Positions 37,976 through 47,110 of a stretch of 64,000 bases of DNA are shown here, piece by piece. The stretch comes from Paenibacillus sp. P25 (GTDB taxonomy: Bacteria > Bacillota > Bacilli > Paenibacillales > NBRC-103111). The DNA is taken from NCBI GenBank assembly GCA_024704175.1, contig CP085629.1, positions 6,613,001 through 6,677,000 of the forward strand, in the 5' to 3' direction. The notes beneath the pieces are model-generated. The model made no database searches, was not told where the DNA came from, and saw only the letters and a program-made list of their open reading frames with translations. Position 1 is the stretch's first letter, and the number at the start of each line of letters is the position of its first letter. The position numbers and the translations under genes are program-made.

Positions 37976-39413
37976 ATGGAGATGGAAACGAAACAGATGA
38001 CCCTTAAGGCGCTCCAAGAGGCTTTGCCGCCCGAATGGGAGAGCCGCGGGTCGCGGGAAGAGATCAAGCGGATCAATGAGTCCCGGGGCCGGAAGATTAT
38101 CGTTTTGGACGATGATCCGACAGGCGTGCAAACCGTTCACGGCATCGATGTCCTTACCGAATGGGATGAAGAGCTTCTTGGTGAGGCGTTCGATTCCCCG
38201 GAATCGCTCTTTTATATTCTTACCAATACCCGGGGCGTGGGTGCATCGGAGGCGGAACGGATCAACCGCGAGATCGCCCGCAACGTCCAGGCGGTAGGCT
38301 GCCGGGAAAGGCAAGTCTTACACGTTCGTCAGCCGAAGCGATTCGATGCTGCGGGGATATTATCCGCTGGAAACCGACGTGTTGATGGAGGAAGTGACGC
38401 GCTTAACCGGCAAGAGCTACGACGGACATCTTATCATTCCCGCGTTTTTTGAGGGAGGGCGGATGACGTACGGCAATACCCATTACATGCTCGAAGACGG
38501 ACGGCTCGTACCTGTACATGAGACGGAATTCGCCAAGGATAAAGTATTCGGCTACGAGAACGGCGATTTGACGAAGTGGGTGGAAGAGAAGACCGGGGGC
38601 CGAATCCAGGCGACCGATTGCCTCGTGATTCCGCTGGAGCGGATCCGCCGGGGACCGGAAGCGGTGAAGGAAGTGCTGCTCGAAGCCGGGAACCAGGTGC
38701 CGGTTATCGTCAACGCCGTTTCCTACGCCGACATGGATGTCTTATCGATGGCTCTGCTGCAAGCGGAGGAGCAGGGGAAGTCGTTTATTTTTCGTACGGC
38801 GGCTTCCTTCGTGAAATCGTATGCCGGCATTTCGGACCAGGATTACTTGGCGAAGGAGCAACTGATTGCGAACGGGCAGGAAGGGCATGGCGGGATCATC
38901 GTCGTCGGCTCTTATGTGCAGAAAACGACGCGCCAGCTGGAGCAGCTGCTCACCTTTCCGGGAATCGTGAGCCTGGAGATTCAGGTCGAGCGGGTTCTGG
39001 ACCCGGCAGGTTATGATCAGGAGCTGAGCCGCGTGATTGCGGAAGCTAATAAGCACCTTGCCGAAGGCAGTAATGTGGTCGTTTACAGCGACCGCAAGTT
39101 GATCGCCAAAGAGAACAAAACCGACAACTTCAGGATCAGCCAGACGGTATCGGGGGCGCTGGTCAAGGTCGTGCAGTCCCTTCAGGTGGTCCCGAAGTTT
39201 ATCATCGCCAAAGGCGGCATCACCTCCAGCGATGTGGCGACGAAGGGACTCGGCATCCGCAAGGCGCGCGTGCTCGGCCAAGTGTCGGCGGGCATTCCGG
39301 TGTGGCTTACGGGGAAGGAAGCCAAGTTCAGCGGCATCCCGTATATTGTGTTCCCGGGCAATGTGGGCGGCGATCGAACTCTGCTGGAGACGGTGGAGAA
39401 AATCGAGGGCTGA
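37976..39413 (+). CDS. DUF1537 four-carbon acid sugar kinase family protein (frameshift)
   Basis: N-terminal domain has IIVLDDDPTGVQTVHGIDVLT and, after correction, GKSYTFVSRSDSMLRGYYPLETD. The C-terminal nucleotide-binding domain has AKGGITSSDVATKGLGI and IVFPGNVGGD. One extra G near 38295 breaks the frame. About 479 residues after correction, normal for OtnK/LtnK-type kinases, which phosphorylate 3-keto-4-carbon acids at C4. It starts 12 bases after the dehydrogenase gene with a GAGGTGATGAG site. Confidence 0.88.
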
Positions 39414-39460
39414 TTCCGGATCGTTGCTTAAAAATGAAGTGGATAGGAGTAGAACCATCC

Positions 39461-40300
39461 GTGATAGCGAGTACGAAAGAAATACTGGAGGCGACCCGGC
39501 AGGGAAGCTATGCGGTTGCCGCCTTCAACGCTTACAATCAGGAAACCGTCCGGGCCGCTGTCCGGGCGGCTGAAAACCAGAGTCAGCCGGTCATCATCGC
39601 GCTCGGGGAGCGTTATTTCGGGACCGTCGATGTGGAAGGCTTCGTCGCCATGGTGCACGCGATCGCCGCCAAAGCGTCGGTACCAGTGGCGCTCCATTTG
39701 GACCACGCATACGAGAAGGAATCGATCGCCTGCGCGATCGCCGGCGGTTTCTCCTCCGTCATGTATGACGGCTCGAAGCTGAGCTTCGAGGACAATATCC
39801 GCCATACCCAAGAAATCGTGGAAATGGCTCACGCGGCGGGGGTATCCGTAGAGGCGGAGATCGGCTCACTGGCCAGAGGAGCCTTCTCGGACGAGGAGGA
39901 GGGTGACGGCACGTTTACCAGCCCGGCGGATGCCAGGCGGTTCGTCGCGGAAACCGGCGTCGATTTTCTGGCGGCGGCCATCGGTACGGTTCACGGCATG
40001 TACAGCGGCGAGCCGAATATCAATCTTCGGCTTCTGGAGCAAATCCGCGAGGCCGTCGATGTCCCGCTGGTACTGCATGGCGGATCCGGCACACCGGATG
40101 CCATCATCCTTCAGACCATCCGGCGCGGCATCTGCAAGATCAATGTGAACACCGAAATTTCACTCGCCGCCGCAGCGTTCCTGAAGGAGTATGTTTCCGC
40201 TCATCCGGATGCCCATCTGTCCGTCATCATGTCGGAAATGGAGAACGCCATGGTACCGGCCATGAGCCGTTTCGTATCACTTTTTGCGAGCAGGGATTGA
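39461..40300 (+). CDS. Class II fructose-bisphosphate-aldolase-family protein
   Basis: Zinc-dependent class II aldolase fold: SYAVAAFNAYNQETVRA near the start, zinc-ligand His in VALHLDHAYEKE (about 84), GFSSVMYDGSKL, EAEIGSLA, TVHGMYSGEP and LHGGSGTP with further His ligands. GTG 39461 is favoured because the protein then begins like GatY/KbaY; AGGAG lies 10 bases upstream, and ATG 39434 lacks a site. It takes the place that a class II aldolase/adducin enzyme (OtnC/YgbL) holds in the known threonate/erythronate pathways, so it should cleave the phosphorylated product. Intact frame. Confidence 0.88.
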   Translation: MIASTKEILEATRQGSYAVAAFNAYNQETVRAAVRAAENQSQPVIIALGERYFGTVDVEGFVAMVHAIAAKASVPVALHLDHAYEKESIACAIAGGFSSVMYDGSKLSFEDNIRHTQEIVEMAHAAGVSVEAEIGSLARGAFSDEEEGDGTFTSPADARRFVAETGVDFLAAAIGTVHGMYSGEPNINLRLLEQIREAVDVPLVLHGGSGTPDAIILQTIRRGICKINVNTEISLAAAAFLKEYVSAHPDAHLSVIMSEMENAMVPAMSRFVSLFASRD

Positions 40301-40322
40301 TCCCTGTTTTCTTTAGACTCCA

Positions 40323-40336
40323 AGTAAGCGCTCACA
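40323..40336 (+). promoter_or_regulatory. cre-like site upstream of gntP
   Basis: AGTAAGCGCTCACA matches the cre consensus except at the first base, and lies 20 bases before the permease start codon. It could act as an internal CcpA roadblock. Confidence 0.5.
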
Positions 40337-40356
40337 AATGTTGGGAGGTATTACAA

Positions 40357-41718
40357 ATGTATTCCGTATTAGGGCTCAGCCATGACGCCAGTCTGCTGCT
40401 GTATGCCGTCATTTCCATTGTCGGATTAATTGTGCTCATTGCCAAATTCAAAATGAATCCTTTCGTCGCGCTCATCGTGGGCGCCGTATTCATGGGACTG
40501 ATTGCGGGCATGCCGCTGTCCGGCATCGTCAAGGCTTATCAGGACGGGGTCGCCAGCGTCCTTGGCTTTATCGCTATCGTGCTCGGTCTCGGCACCATGC
40601 TGGGGAAGCTGATGGCCGAATCCGGGGGCGCCGAGCAGGTGGCCAAGACGCTGGTGCGCGTATTCGGAGAGAAGAACGTGCACTGGGCGATGATGGTCGT
40701 TGCCGTCATCTGCGGTATACCGGTGTTCATTCAGGTAGGGATCGTGCTTGCTGTTCCCGCTCGTATTCGTTATCGCCAAGCATACGGGTACATCGCTCGT
40801 CAAAATCGGGATCGCCCTGGTGGCGGGCCTGGCCGTAGTGCATAGTCTGATTCCGCCTCATCCGGCGGCGATGCTGGCGGTAGGCATCTTTAAAGCCAAT
40901 ATCGGCAAAACGATTTTTCTGGCGCTGATCGTATCGCTCCCGGCCGCGGCGATCGCAGGCCCGTTATACGGATCCTGGATTTCGAAGCGCATCAAGTCGC
41001 AGGCGTCCGGCGAGCTGATGGCGCAGTTTACTGAGACGAAGGAAAGAGAGCTGCCCGGCTTCGGCATTACGCTGTTCACGATCCTCTTTCGCCGGTTATT
41101 CTGATGCTGCTTGCCACGGTGGTCGACCTGATTCTTCCGGAGAAGAACATCACCCGGCAGATCATCGACTTTATCGGCAGTCCGATCATCGCGCCGCTGA
41201 TCGCCCTGCTGTTCTCGCTCTATTCTTTCGGCTACGCCCGCGGCTTCAGCAGCAAGGAGCCGCTGAAATTCACGAACGATTGCCTCGCTCCGGTTGCTTC
41301 CATCATCCTGCTGATCGGCGCCGGCGGCGGCTTCAATAAGATACTTACGGAAAGCGGTGTAGGGAGCGCGATTGCCGGGTTCGCCCAGCATGCGCATCTA
41401 TCGCCGCTCGTGCTCGCATTTGTTATCGCCGGTCTCATCCGCGCGGCCGTCGGCTCCGCTACGGTCGCGATGACGACCGCCGCCGGCATTGTCGCTCCGA
41501 TCGCGGCGACGATGCCGGGGGTCAGTCCGGAGCTGCTGGTCCTTGCGACAGGTGCAGGCTCGATCATTTTGTCCCATGTCAACGATTCCGGCTTCTGGAT
41601 CGTCAAGGAATACCTGAACCTGTCCGTACCGGAAACGCTGAAGACGTGGACCGTCATGGAAACGATTCTCGGCTTTGCCTCTTTTGCCATCGTGATGGTG
41701 CTGAGTTTGTTTGTTTGA
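40357..41718 (+). CDS. GntP-family sugar-acid:H+ permease (two frameshifts)
   Basis: Inner-membrane transporter of the gluconate permease family, about 453 residues with 12-14 hydrophobic helices. Visible family blocks are KFKMNPFVALIVGAVFMGL, SVLGFIAIVLGLGTMLGKLM, HSLIPPHPAAMLAVG and LIRAAVGSATVAMTTAAGIV. One extra T near 40749 and one missing base near 41085 split it into three frames. GGGAGG precedes ATG 40357. As the last gene of the operon it most likely imports the sugar acid that the other enzymes degrade. Confidence 0.88.
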
Positions 41719-41728
41719 ACAACGAATG

Positions 41729-41767
41729 GAGCCTCCTATTCGGCCTTCCGGCCGAAGGGGCTCTTTT
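41729..41767. terminator. Bidirectional terminator between gntP and the AraC gene
   Basis: The stem GAGCC...TTCGGCC / GGCCGAA...GGGCTC is followed by TTTTG, between convergent genes. Confidence 0.75.
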
Positions 41768-41773
41768 GCATAT

Positions 41774-42595
41774 TCACAAGATTCCGGCTTCCCTGACATA
41801 CTCTTCCGGGGATTTGCCGATCATGGCTTTGAACGTTTTGATAAAATGGGCCTGATCGTAAAAGCCCAGATCCTGCGCCAGCTTCGGCCAATTGAGCGAG
41901 CTTCCCTTCTCCATCAGCTCGGCGGCTTCCTGCAGCCGGCGGCGCTGGATGATCCACTTCGGGCTGACGCCGACATAACGGCTGAACAGACGCTGCAAGG
42001 TCCTTTTGTTCACGCCGAAGCGGGTGACGATGTCCTCGACCTTCGTCATGTCCCGGTGATCCGCGACGTCCCGGACGATTTGTCCGATCAGTTCCAGGTT
42101 CCCGTCCATCTCCGGGGCCCGCTCGCGCAGGAATTGCTCCGTCAGCCGCACCATCTGCTCTTCACCACCCATGGCGAACATCTGCCGCTCCCACTGCGCC
42201 CCACCTTCCCCGAAAACCGCGGGAAGGCTCAGGATTTGACCGCTCAGCCCGGAGACGGGCCGCTTCCAGAACGGGTAGAATCCGCCGGCGCGGAATTTGA
42301 TGCCGAGCACCGCACCCTCGCCCTCCAGGTGACGGGTATAGGTCTCCTCCGGAATGCCGTAGACGCCGGCGAAGGTCCCGCCGTTTTCCCGCTCGAACGA
42401 TATATTGACGTTGGGGTAAGACAAGATCGTCTGCCGGTGGGGAGCCTGTCCCCGCAAATCCCACCGGACCGTCCAGTAATGCTCGATAAAAGGAGCTAAA
42501 TCTTCAGCCGGCTCGTAACGCATAAGCGAGAATTTCTGCAGGCCTGCTTCCGCCTTCAGAATGCCTTTATCGGATTGACGCGCGGATGGTTTCAT
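41774..42595 (-). CDS. AraC-family regulator (DUF6597-type sensor plus HTH)
   Basis: 273 residues. The N-terminal part has PFIEHYWTVRWDLRGQ and SYPNVNISFE, the DUF6597-like domain seen in many AraC regulators. The C-terminal double HTH has VEDIVTRFGVNKRTLQRLFSRYVG and DLGFYDQAHFIKTFKAMIGKSP. ATG 42595 follows GGAGG by 7 bases. It is divergent from the SRPBCC gene and may control it. Confidence 0.88.
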   Translation of the reverse strand: MKPSARQSDKGILKAEAGLQKFSLMRYEPAEDLAPFIEHYWTVRWDLRGQAPHRQTILSYPNVNISFERENGGTFAGVYGIPEETYTRHLEGEGAVLGIKFRAGGFYPFWKRPVSGLSGQILSLPAVFGEGGAQWERQMFAMGGEEQMVRLTEQFLRERAPEMDGNLELIGQIVRDVADHRDMTKVEDIVTRFGVNKRTLQRLFSRYVGVSPKWIIQRRRLQEAAELMEKGSSLNWPKLAQDLGFYDQAHFIKTFKAMIGKSPEEYVREAGIL

Positions 42596-42728
42596 AACAT
42601 GCCTCCGGACCACAATCTTTTTGTCGCGTTTTTACAATACTTGCTCCATGGTTCCCTCTATACTTGAGACTAGCAGGTTGAAGCCGTTTGCGCAAACGCC
42701 AATGAGATGACCGAATGGAGGAATCCTT

Positions 42729-43177
42729 ATGGATTTGAAGTACGAGCTGTATATCGGTGCGAAGCCGGAAGAGATCTGGCGGATCTTAACGACGCCGGAA
42801 GGGACGAAGCCGATCTTCTTCGGCAGCATTCTGGAATCGACCTTCGAGGTCGGTGCGCCTTACAAGTATGTCGGGCCGGGTAACGACGGGGATGAGACGG
42901 TTCATGTTTACGGTACGATTCTCGTTTACGAGCCGTATAAGGTGATGAGCTATACGGAGCATCCGGGGCCGTCTTACCGGGAGAATCACGCGGAGCTCGA
43001 AACGAGAGTTACACTCACCCTGGAGACGGTGGGGAGTGCACGAAGCTGACGCTGGTGAACGATCAGTGGCCGGAAAACCATCCTTCGTACGAGAGCACCA
43101 AGAACAGCTGGCCGATGATTCTGAGCAATATCAAGACGTTCGCCGAAACGGGCAAGACGCTGGATTTCGGCTGGTAA
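42729..43177 (+). CDS. SRPBCC (AHSA1-like) protein (frameshift)
   Basis: START/Bet v1-fold protein: MDLKYELYIGAKPEEIWRIL at the start and FGSILESTFEVGAPYKYVG. One G is missing in the GGGG run near 43031; restored, it continues ECTKLTLVNDQWPENHPSYE and ends at 43177, 149 residues. Members bind hydrophobic ligands or act as Hsp90-activator homologues. It is divergent from an AraC gene. Confidence 0.85.
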
Positions 43178-43213
43178 GCATCTGAGGCCGATTGCGGTAT
43201 ATGCGGTATATTA

Positions 43214-43258
43214 TGAAAAAGCCTGGGCCCTCTCGCTGAGAGAAGTCCGGGCTTTTCG
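43214..43258 (+). terminator. Terminator after the SRPBCC gene
   Basis: AAAAGCC...CTCTC pairs with GAGAG...GGGCTTTT around GCTGA, 37 bases after the stop. Confidence 0.75.
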
Positions 43259-43409
43259 GCTTGTTAGGAAATTAAGCGAAGCATGTTCCTGTGTGTAATC
43301 GGGGGCTCCCCCAAAAGTAATACCAAACGCTTTAATCGAAGCCATCCAATGAAGTTCATCCGTTTTTAAGTCGAAGCGTTTGGTGCGAGCAGCAAGCTGC
43401 TCTAACGGA
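43259..43409. repeat. Non-coding stretch with long inverted repeat
   Basis: ACCAAACGCTT (43322-43332) and AAGCGTTTGGT (43374-43384) form an 11-bp inverted repeat 41 bases apart. GAGCAGC-AA-GCTGCTC (43387-43402) forms a tight hairpin next to the exonuclease stop. A motif near 43273 (AAGCATGTTCCTGTGTGTAA) resembles one near 25401. Confidence 0.45.
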
Positions 43410-44204
43410 CTAGGCTTCAGAGGCTGGCTTCACTTTTGGGGGGATTTGTTCCTCCGCCATTTCCAGAACCACCGGGCAGTGGTCGCTTCCGAGCACTTTG
43501 GCATCGATCCGGGCGTCGATGATGGAGTCCTTGAGCCGTTCCGAGACGAGAAAATAATCGATCCGCCATCCGACGTTCCGCTCTCTCACCTTCGGCATAA
43601 GGGACCACCAGGTGTAAGCATCCGTGCGCTCAGGGTACAAGTACCGGAAGGAATCGACAAAGCCCGCCTCCAGCGACCGGGTCATCTTCTCCCGTTCTTG
43701 GTCCGTGAAGCCGGAGTTGCCCCGGTTCGCCTTCGCATTCTTCAGGTCGATCTCCTGATGGGCCACGTTCAAATCGCCGCAAATCATGACAGGCTTCTTG
43801 GCGTCAAGCTCCTGCAGGTAGCCGCGGAACCGCTCCTCCCATTCGAGTCGATAGTCCAGCCGCGACAGATCGCGCTTCGCATTCGGCGTATACACCGTGA
43901 CCAGATAAAAGGACTCGAATTCCAGCGTAATGATCCGGCCCTCGGGCTCCCGGTCCTCTTCCATGCCGTAGCGTACCGAGAGGGGCTTCAGCCTCGTAAA
44001 GACGGCCGTGCCGGAATACCCCTTCTTCTCAGCGTAATTCCAATACTGCGTATATTCCTCGCCCAGGTCGAGACAAATTTGCCCTTCCTGCAGCTTCGTT
44101 TCCTGAAGGCAGAACAGATCCGCATCCGCCTGTTTGAAATAGTCCTGAAATCCTTTGTTCACGCAGGCCCTCAACCCGTTAACATTCCAAGATACCAGCT
44201 TCAT
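43410..44204 (-). CDS. Exodeoxyribonuclease III (AP endonuclease)
   Basis: 264 residues of the exonuclease-endonuclease-phosphatase fold. Motifs in order: MKLVSWNVNGLRAC, CLQETKLQEGQ (metal-binding Glu), YTPNAKRDLSRLDYRLEWE, GDLNVAHQEIDLKNAK, WRIDYFLVS and GSDHCPVVLE (catalytic Asp-His). Cleaves 5' of abasic sites and degrades duplex DNA 3' to 5' in base-excision repair. It is the ExoA/Xth type. Intact frame and free-standing. Confidence 0.95.
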   Translation of the reverse strand: MKLVSWNVNGLRACVNKGFQDYFKQADADLFCLQETKLQEGQICLDLGEEYTQYWNYAEKKGYSGTAVFTRLKPLSVRYGMEEDREPEGRIITLEFESFYLVTVYTPNAKRDLSRLDYRLEWEERFRGYLQELDAKKPVMICGDLNVAHQEIDLKNAKANRGNSGFTDQEREKMTRSLEAGFVDSFRYLYPERTDAYTWWSLMPKVRERNVGWRIDYFLVSERLKDSIIDARIDAKVLGSDHCPVVLEMAEEQIPPKVKPASEA

Positions 44205-44291
44205 CCGTCATTTTCCCCTTGCTCACCATTGTATTTTTCTCGTTCAGTTTATCATAAATTGTCTGCTTGGAGGTCGGAGGTAAAAAGATTC

Positions 44292-44335
44292 TTGACACAA
44301 AAATTAACATAAGTTAACTTATTTACATAAGTTAA
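44292..44335 (+). promoter_or_regulatory. TetR gene promoter with 11-bp direct repeat operator
   Basis: TTGACA (44292-44297) is followed by ACATAAGTTAA at 44307-44317 and again at 44325-44335, an 18-bp period. The first copy extends into the palindrome ATAAGTTAACTTAT. It overlaps the expected -10 and start, suiting autorepression. Confidence 0.6.
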
Positions 44336-44361
44336 TATTTGGCTAAAGGTGGCATACGGTA

Positions 44362-44996
44362 ATGCAAACGGAAATTCCCCTGAGGGAACTCAAGAAGGCC
44401 CGGACCAAAGTGGCCTTGTATGAAGCTTTTCTTGCTCTGATGGGGGACAACATCTTTCGGGATGTCATGCTCGATGACATATGCCGGAAGGCGGAGGTAT
44501 CGCGGGTCACCTTCTTTAAGTTTTTTCAAAGGAAAGAGGATCTGCTCATCTACTTTATGCGCGTGTGGCTGACGGAACGGCTAATCGAAATCGAGACGCG
44601 CCGGCTGCGCGGTTTTGCGGCCATCCGGCATTTGTTTCATCAGGTGGCGGAGCAAAGCGCAGCCCGGCCCGGCCTTATGCCGAGCCTGATCGCTTTTCTG
44701 GCGGAGATGAAGATGCACCCCTGCATGCCGGAGCTGAGCGAGGGGGAGGTCCGGCTCGCTCTTCCCCGGTCATGAGGAGATCGGGGCCGCGCCGCCTAAC
44801 ATGTTCCGGTTGTTTCATGAGTGCATGACCGAGGCGGAGACGGCAGGCGCGCTCGCGGGAGGGCCTGACGGTGGATACGGCGGTGCAAACGCTCTTTACG
44901 CTGTTTTACGGTACATATCTGACCGCTCAGCTGTACGCTTCCCCGGATATTGCCGGTTTTTATGAGACCCAGCTTCAGCCGCTTGAAAAAAGGTAA
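44362..44996 (+). CDS. TetR-family regulator (frameshifted)
   Basis: The N-terminal HTH reads FRDVMLDDICRKAEVSRVTFFKFFQRKEDLL (about 33-63). The first frame ends at 44775; the C-terminal part resumes in other frames, ending TVDTAVQTLFTLFYGTYLTAQL...LQPLEKR at 44996, so at least one base is missing overall. About 211 residues when joined. It lies 15 bases ahead of a DUF4188 gene and probably controls it together with itself. Confidence 0.78.
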
Positions 44997-45011
44997 AGGA
45001 GTGATCATGAG

Positions 45012-45526
45012 ATGAGTCCGGTGGTGCCCGGCCGGTACACGGCGCAAATGGAAGGATCTTTCGTTGTTTTTATCATCGGGATGCGGGTCAACAAGCTGTG
45101 GAAGGTGCATAAGTGGTCGCCCGTATTTCAGGCGATGGGGCCGATGCTGCGGGAATTGTATCAGAACCCGGACCTCGGGTTTCTGCATGGCGCGTTCATT
45201 TGTCATGGAGGGGCGTTTCCCTTATCCAGTACTGGAGATCCTTCGAGGAGCTCGAGCGGTACGCCAGAGAAGGCGCGAAGCATCTGGAGGCATGGCGCAG
45301 CTTCAACCGGAAGGTCGGGACGGGCGGCGACGTCGGGATTTACCATGAGACGTATCTTGTTCCCGAAGGGCAGTATGAGTGCCTCTACAACAACATGCCC
45401 GTCTTCGGCCTGGCCAAGGCGGGAAGGCATGTCCCCGCTACCGGACGCCGAGAGACGGCAAGCCGCAGGCTCGGCCGGGACAGCGAGCCCGCGGTGCCGA
45501 CGCCGTCCGATCCCGCGTCGTTGTGA
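45012..45526 (+). CDS. DUF4188 family protein (frameshift)
   Basis: Opening VPGRYTAQMEGSFVVFIIGMRVNKLWKVHKW matches the DUF4188 family (about 160-170 residues), related to ABM-like or haem-degrading folds. AAAGGAG lies upstream of ATG 45012. One base is missing near 45210, by a GGGG run; the right frame then reads VSLIQYWRSFEELERYAREG and IYHETYLVPEGQYECLYNNM, ending at 45526. Follows a TetR gene in a likely two-gene operon. Function unknown. Confidence 0.8.
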
Positions 45527-45665
45527 GCTTCGGCTGCACGCTTTGGCCGCGTAACATGCGAGATTCTTCCCCGTTTAACGAATAACTGACAATCTTAGAA
45601 GAAAAGCCGGCCCGCTTGCGTATGTAAACGATGGTCTGGAAGAGGGACACCCTTCTTACCGATCA

Positions 45666-46025
45666 TCAAACAACGTGCCGAGCCGGCCCGCTTTTACGCG
45701 TTCGGCACCGCTCTCCATTTCTCCCCCACTTGCGCATTTCGATGAGAATGGCGCTGTATTCCCTGCCTTTCTCCGTTAAGGAGTATTCCACCGTGACAGG
45801 GACGGTCGGGAAGACCTCGCGGCGGACAACCTGGTACTGCTCCAGTTGCCGCAGGGTGTCCGTCAACGATTTGATGCTAATGTCCCCGAGGCTCCTCTGC
45901 AGCTGATTGAAGCGCAGGGCACCCTGGCACAGCTCCGATATGACATAGTACGCCCATTTGCCGCTGACAACCTGCAGCGCTTCGCCGATGGCCAGCCGGC
46001 ACGGGTGCTCCTCTTTGCGGTTCAT
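45666..46025 (-). CDS. HxlR-family transcriptional regulator
   Basis: About 119 residues, a single winged-helix domain: CRLAIGEALQVVSGKWAYYVISEL at the start, GALRFNQLQRSLGDISIKSLTDTLRQLE and VTVEYSLTEKGREY. ATG 46025 or GTG 46034 could start it; the AAGGGG site suits ATG. It is divergent from an NmrA-like gene, a common pairing in which HxlR senses aldehydes, quinones or redox stress. Confidence 0.9.
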   Translation of the reverse strand: MNRKEEHPCRLAIGEALQVVSGKWAYYVISELCQGALRFNQLQRSLGDISIKSLTDTLRQLEQYQVVRREVFPTVPVTVEYSLTEKGREYSAILIEMRKWGRNGERCRTRKSGPARHVV

Positions 46026-46195
46026 TTCCTCCACCCCTTACTTTTATTTAGCTGCCTTGCCCGAGTAGGGTATACCTCAAAAAAGTGCGTTCTTACCAAA
46101 GTATAGCACTCCATTTAAAATAGCGACAGGGCGCCGGAAAGGCTGATGAGGGCTGACCGGAAACGCCCGGACCATAAATTTGAGGAGGAACCAAT

Positions 46196-47092
46196 ATGAC
46201 TTCAAATAACAAAACGATTCTGGTGCTCGGAGCAACCGGACAGCAGGGAGGTGCGGCCGCGGCGCACCTGCTGGCGGACGGATGGAAGGTGCGGGTGCTG
46301 ACCCGGGACATCGGGAGCCGGGCAGCACAGGCTCTGGCGCAGAGGGGCGCCGAGCTGGCGGAAGGCGATATGGGCGACCGTGCCGCACTGGACCGGGCGA
46401 TGCAGGGCGTATACGGCGTCTTCAGCGTGCAGCCCAGCGAGTGGAATATCAACGAAATCGCGAATGACATGCGGCTCGGGAATAACGTGGCCGATGCGGC
46501 TCAAGCGGCCGGGGTTCAGCATTTGGTTTATTCGTCGATTGTCTCTGCGGACGAGCAGGTCGCTTTCCGCGCCGTGTCCAAGTGGGAGATCGAGAAGCAC
46601 ATCCACAGCCTGGGGATTCCGTATACGATCCTGCGCCTGCCTTATTTTATGGAGAATTATGTAAATTTTTCGCACTACGGCATCCAAAACGGGCGTTATG
46701 CCGAAGCGATCAACCCGGACGTGCCGATCCCTTTGATCGCCGTGGAGGACATCGGCGTGTTCGCGATGCTGGCCTTTAAGCACCCCGACAAGTTCCTGGG
46801 GCGTACGATCGAGCTCGCGGGCGACGCCTTGACGCCTCCCGAGATTGCCGCCGCTATCAGCCGCGCCTCCGGTCACCCGGTCGCTTATTCGCAGATACCG
46901 CTGGAAACCATCCGCGGGCAGAACGAGACGCTCGGCCGGATTTATGACTGGATCAACGGCGGAGGCTTCCGGGTGGATATCGGGCCCCTTCGCGAGCTTC
47001 ACCCGGACCTGATGAGCTTTGAGCAATGGCTGGGGAAAAGTGGTAAACTAAAACTCGAAGCGTTGTTTCATTCGCACCAGACCGATCAATGA
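46196..47092 (+). CDS. NmrA-like NAD(P)-binding protein
   Basis: 298 residues. Rossmann motif TILVLGATGQQGGAAAAHLL, then VRVLTRD, YGVFSVQPSEWN and HLVYSSIVSADEQ without the classical YxxxK, as usual for NmrA/HSCARG-type redox sensors or atypical SDRs. AGGAGGAA precedes ATG 46196. It is followed 18 bases later by a flavin oxidoreductase, likely the same transcript, under HxlR control. Confidence 0.9.
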   Translation: MTSNNKTILVLGATGQQGGAAAAHLLADGWKVRVLTRDIGSRAAQALAQRGAELAEGDMGDRAALDRAMQGVYGVFSVQPSEWNINEIANDMRLGNNVADAAQAAGVQHLVYSSIVSADEQVAFRAVSKWEIEKHIHSLGIPYTILRLPYFMENYVNFSHYGIQNGRYAEAINPDVPIPLIAVEDIGVFAMLAFKHPDKFLGRTIELAGDALTPPEIAAAISRASGHPVAYSQIPLETIRGQNETLGRIYDWINGGGFRVDIGPLRELHPDLMSFEQWLGKSGKLKLEALFHSHQTDQ

Positions 47093-47110
47093 TCTATTGG
47101 AGGGATTCTA

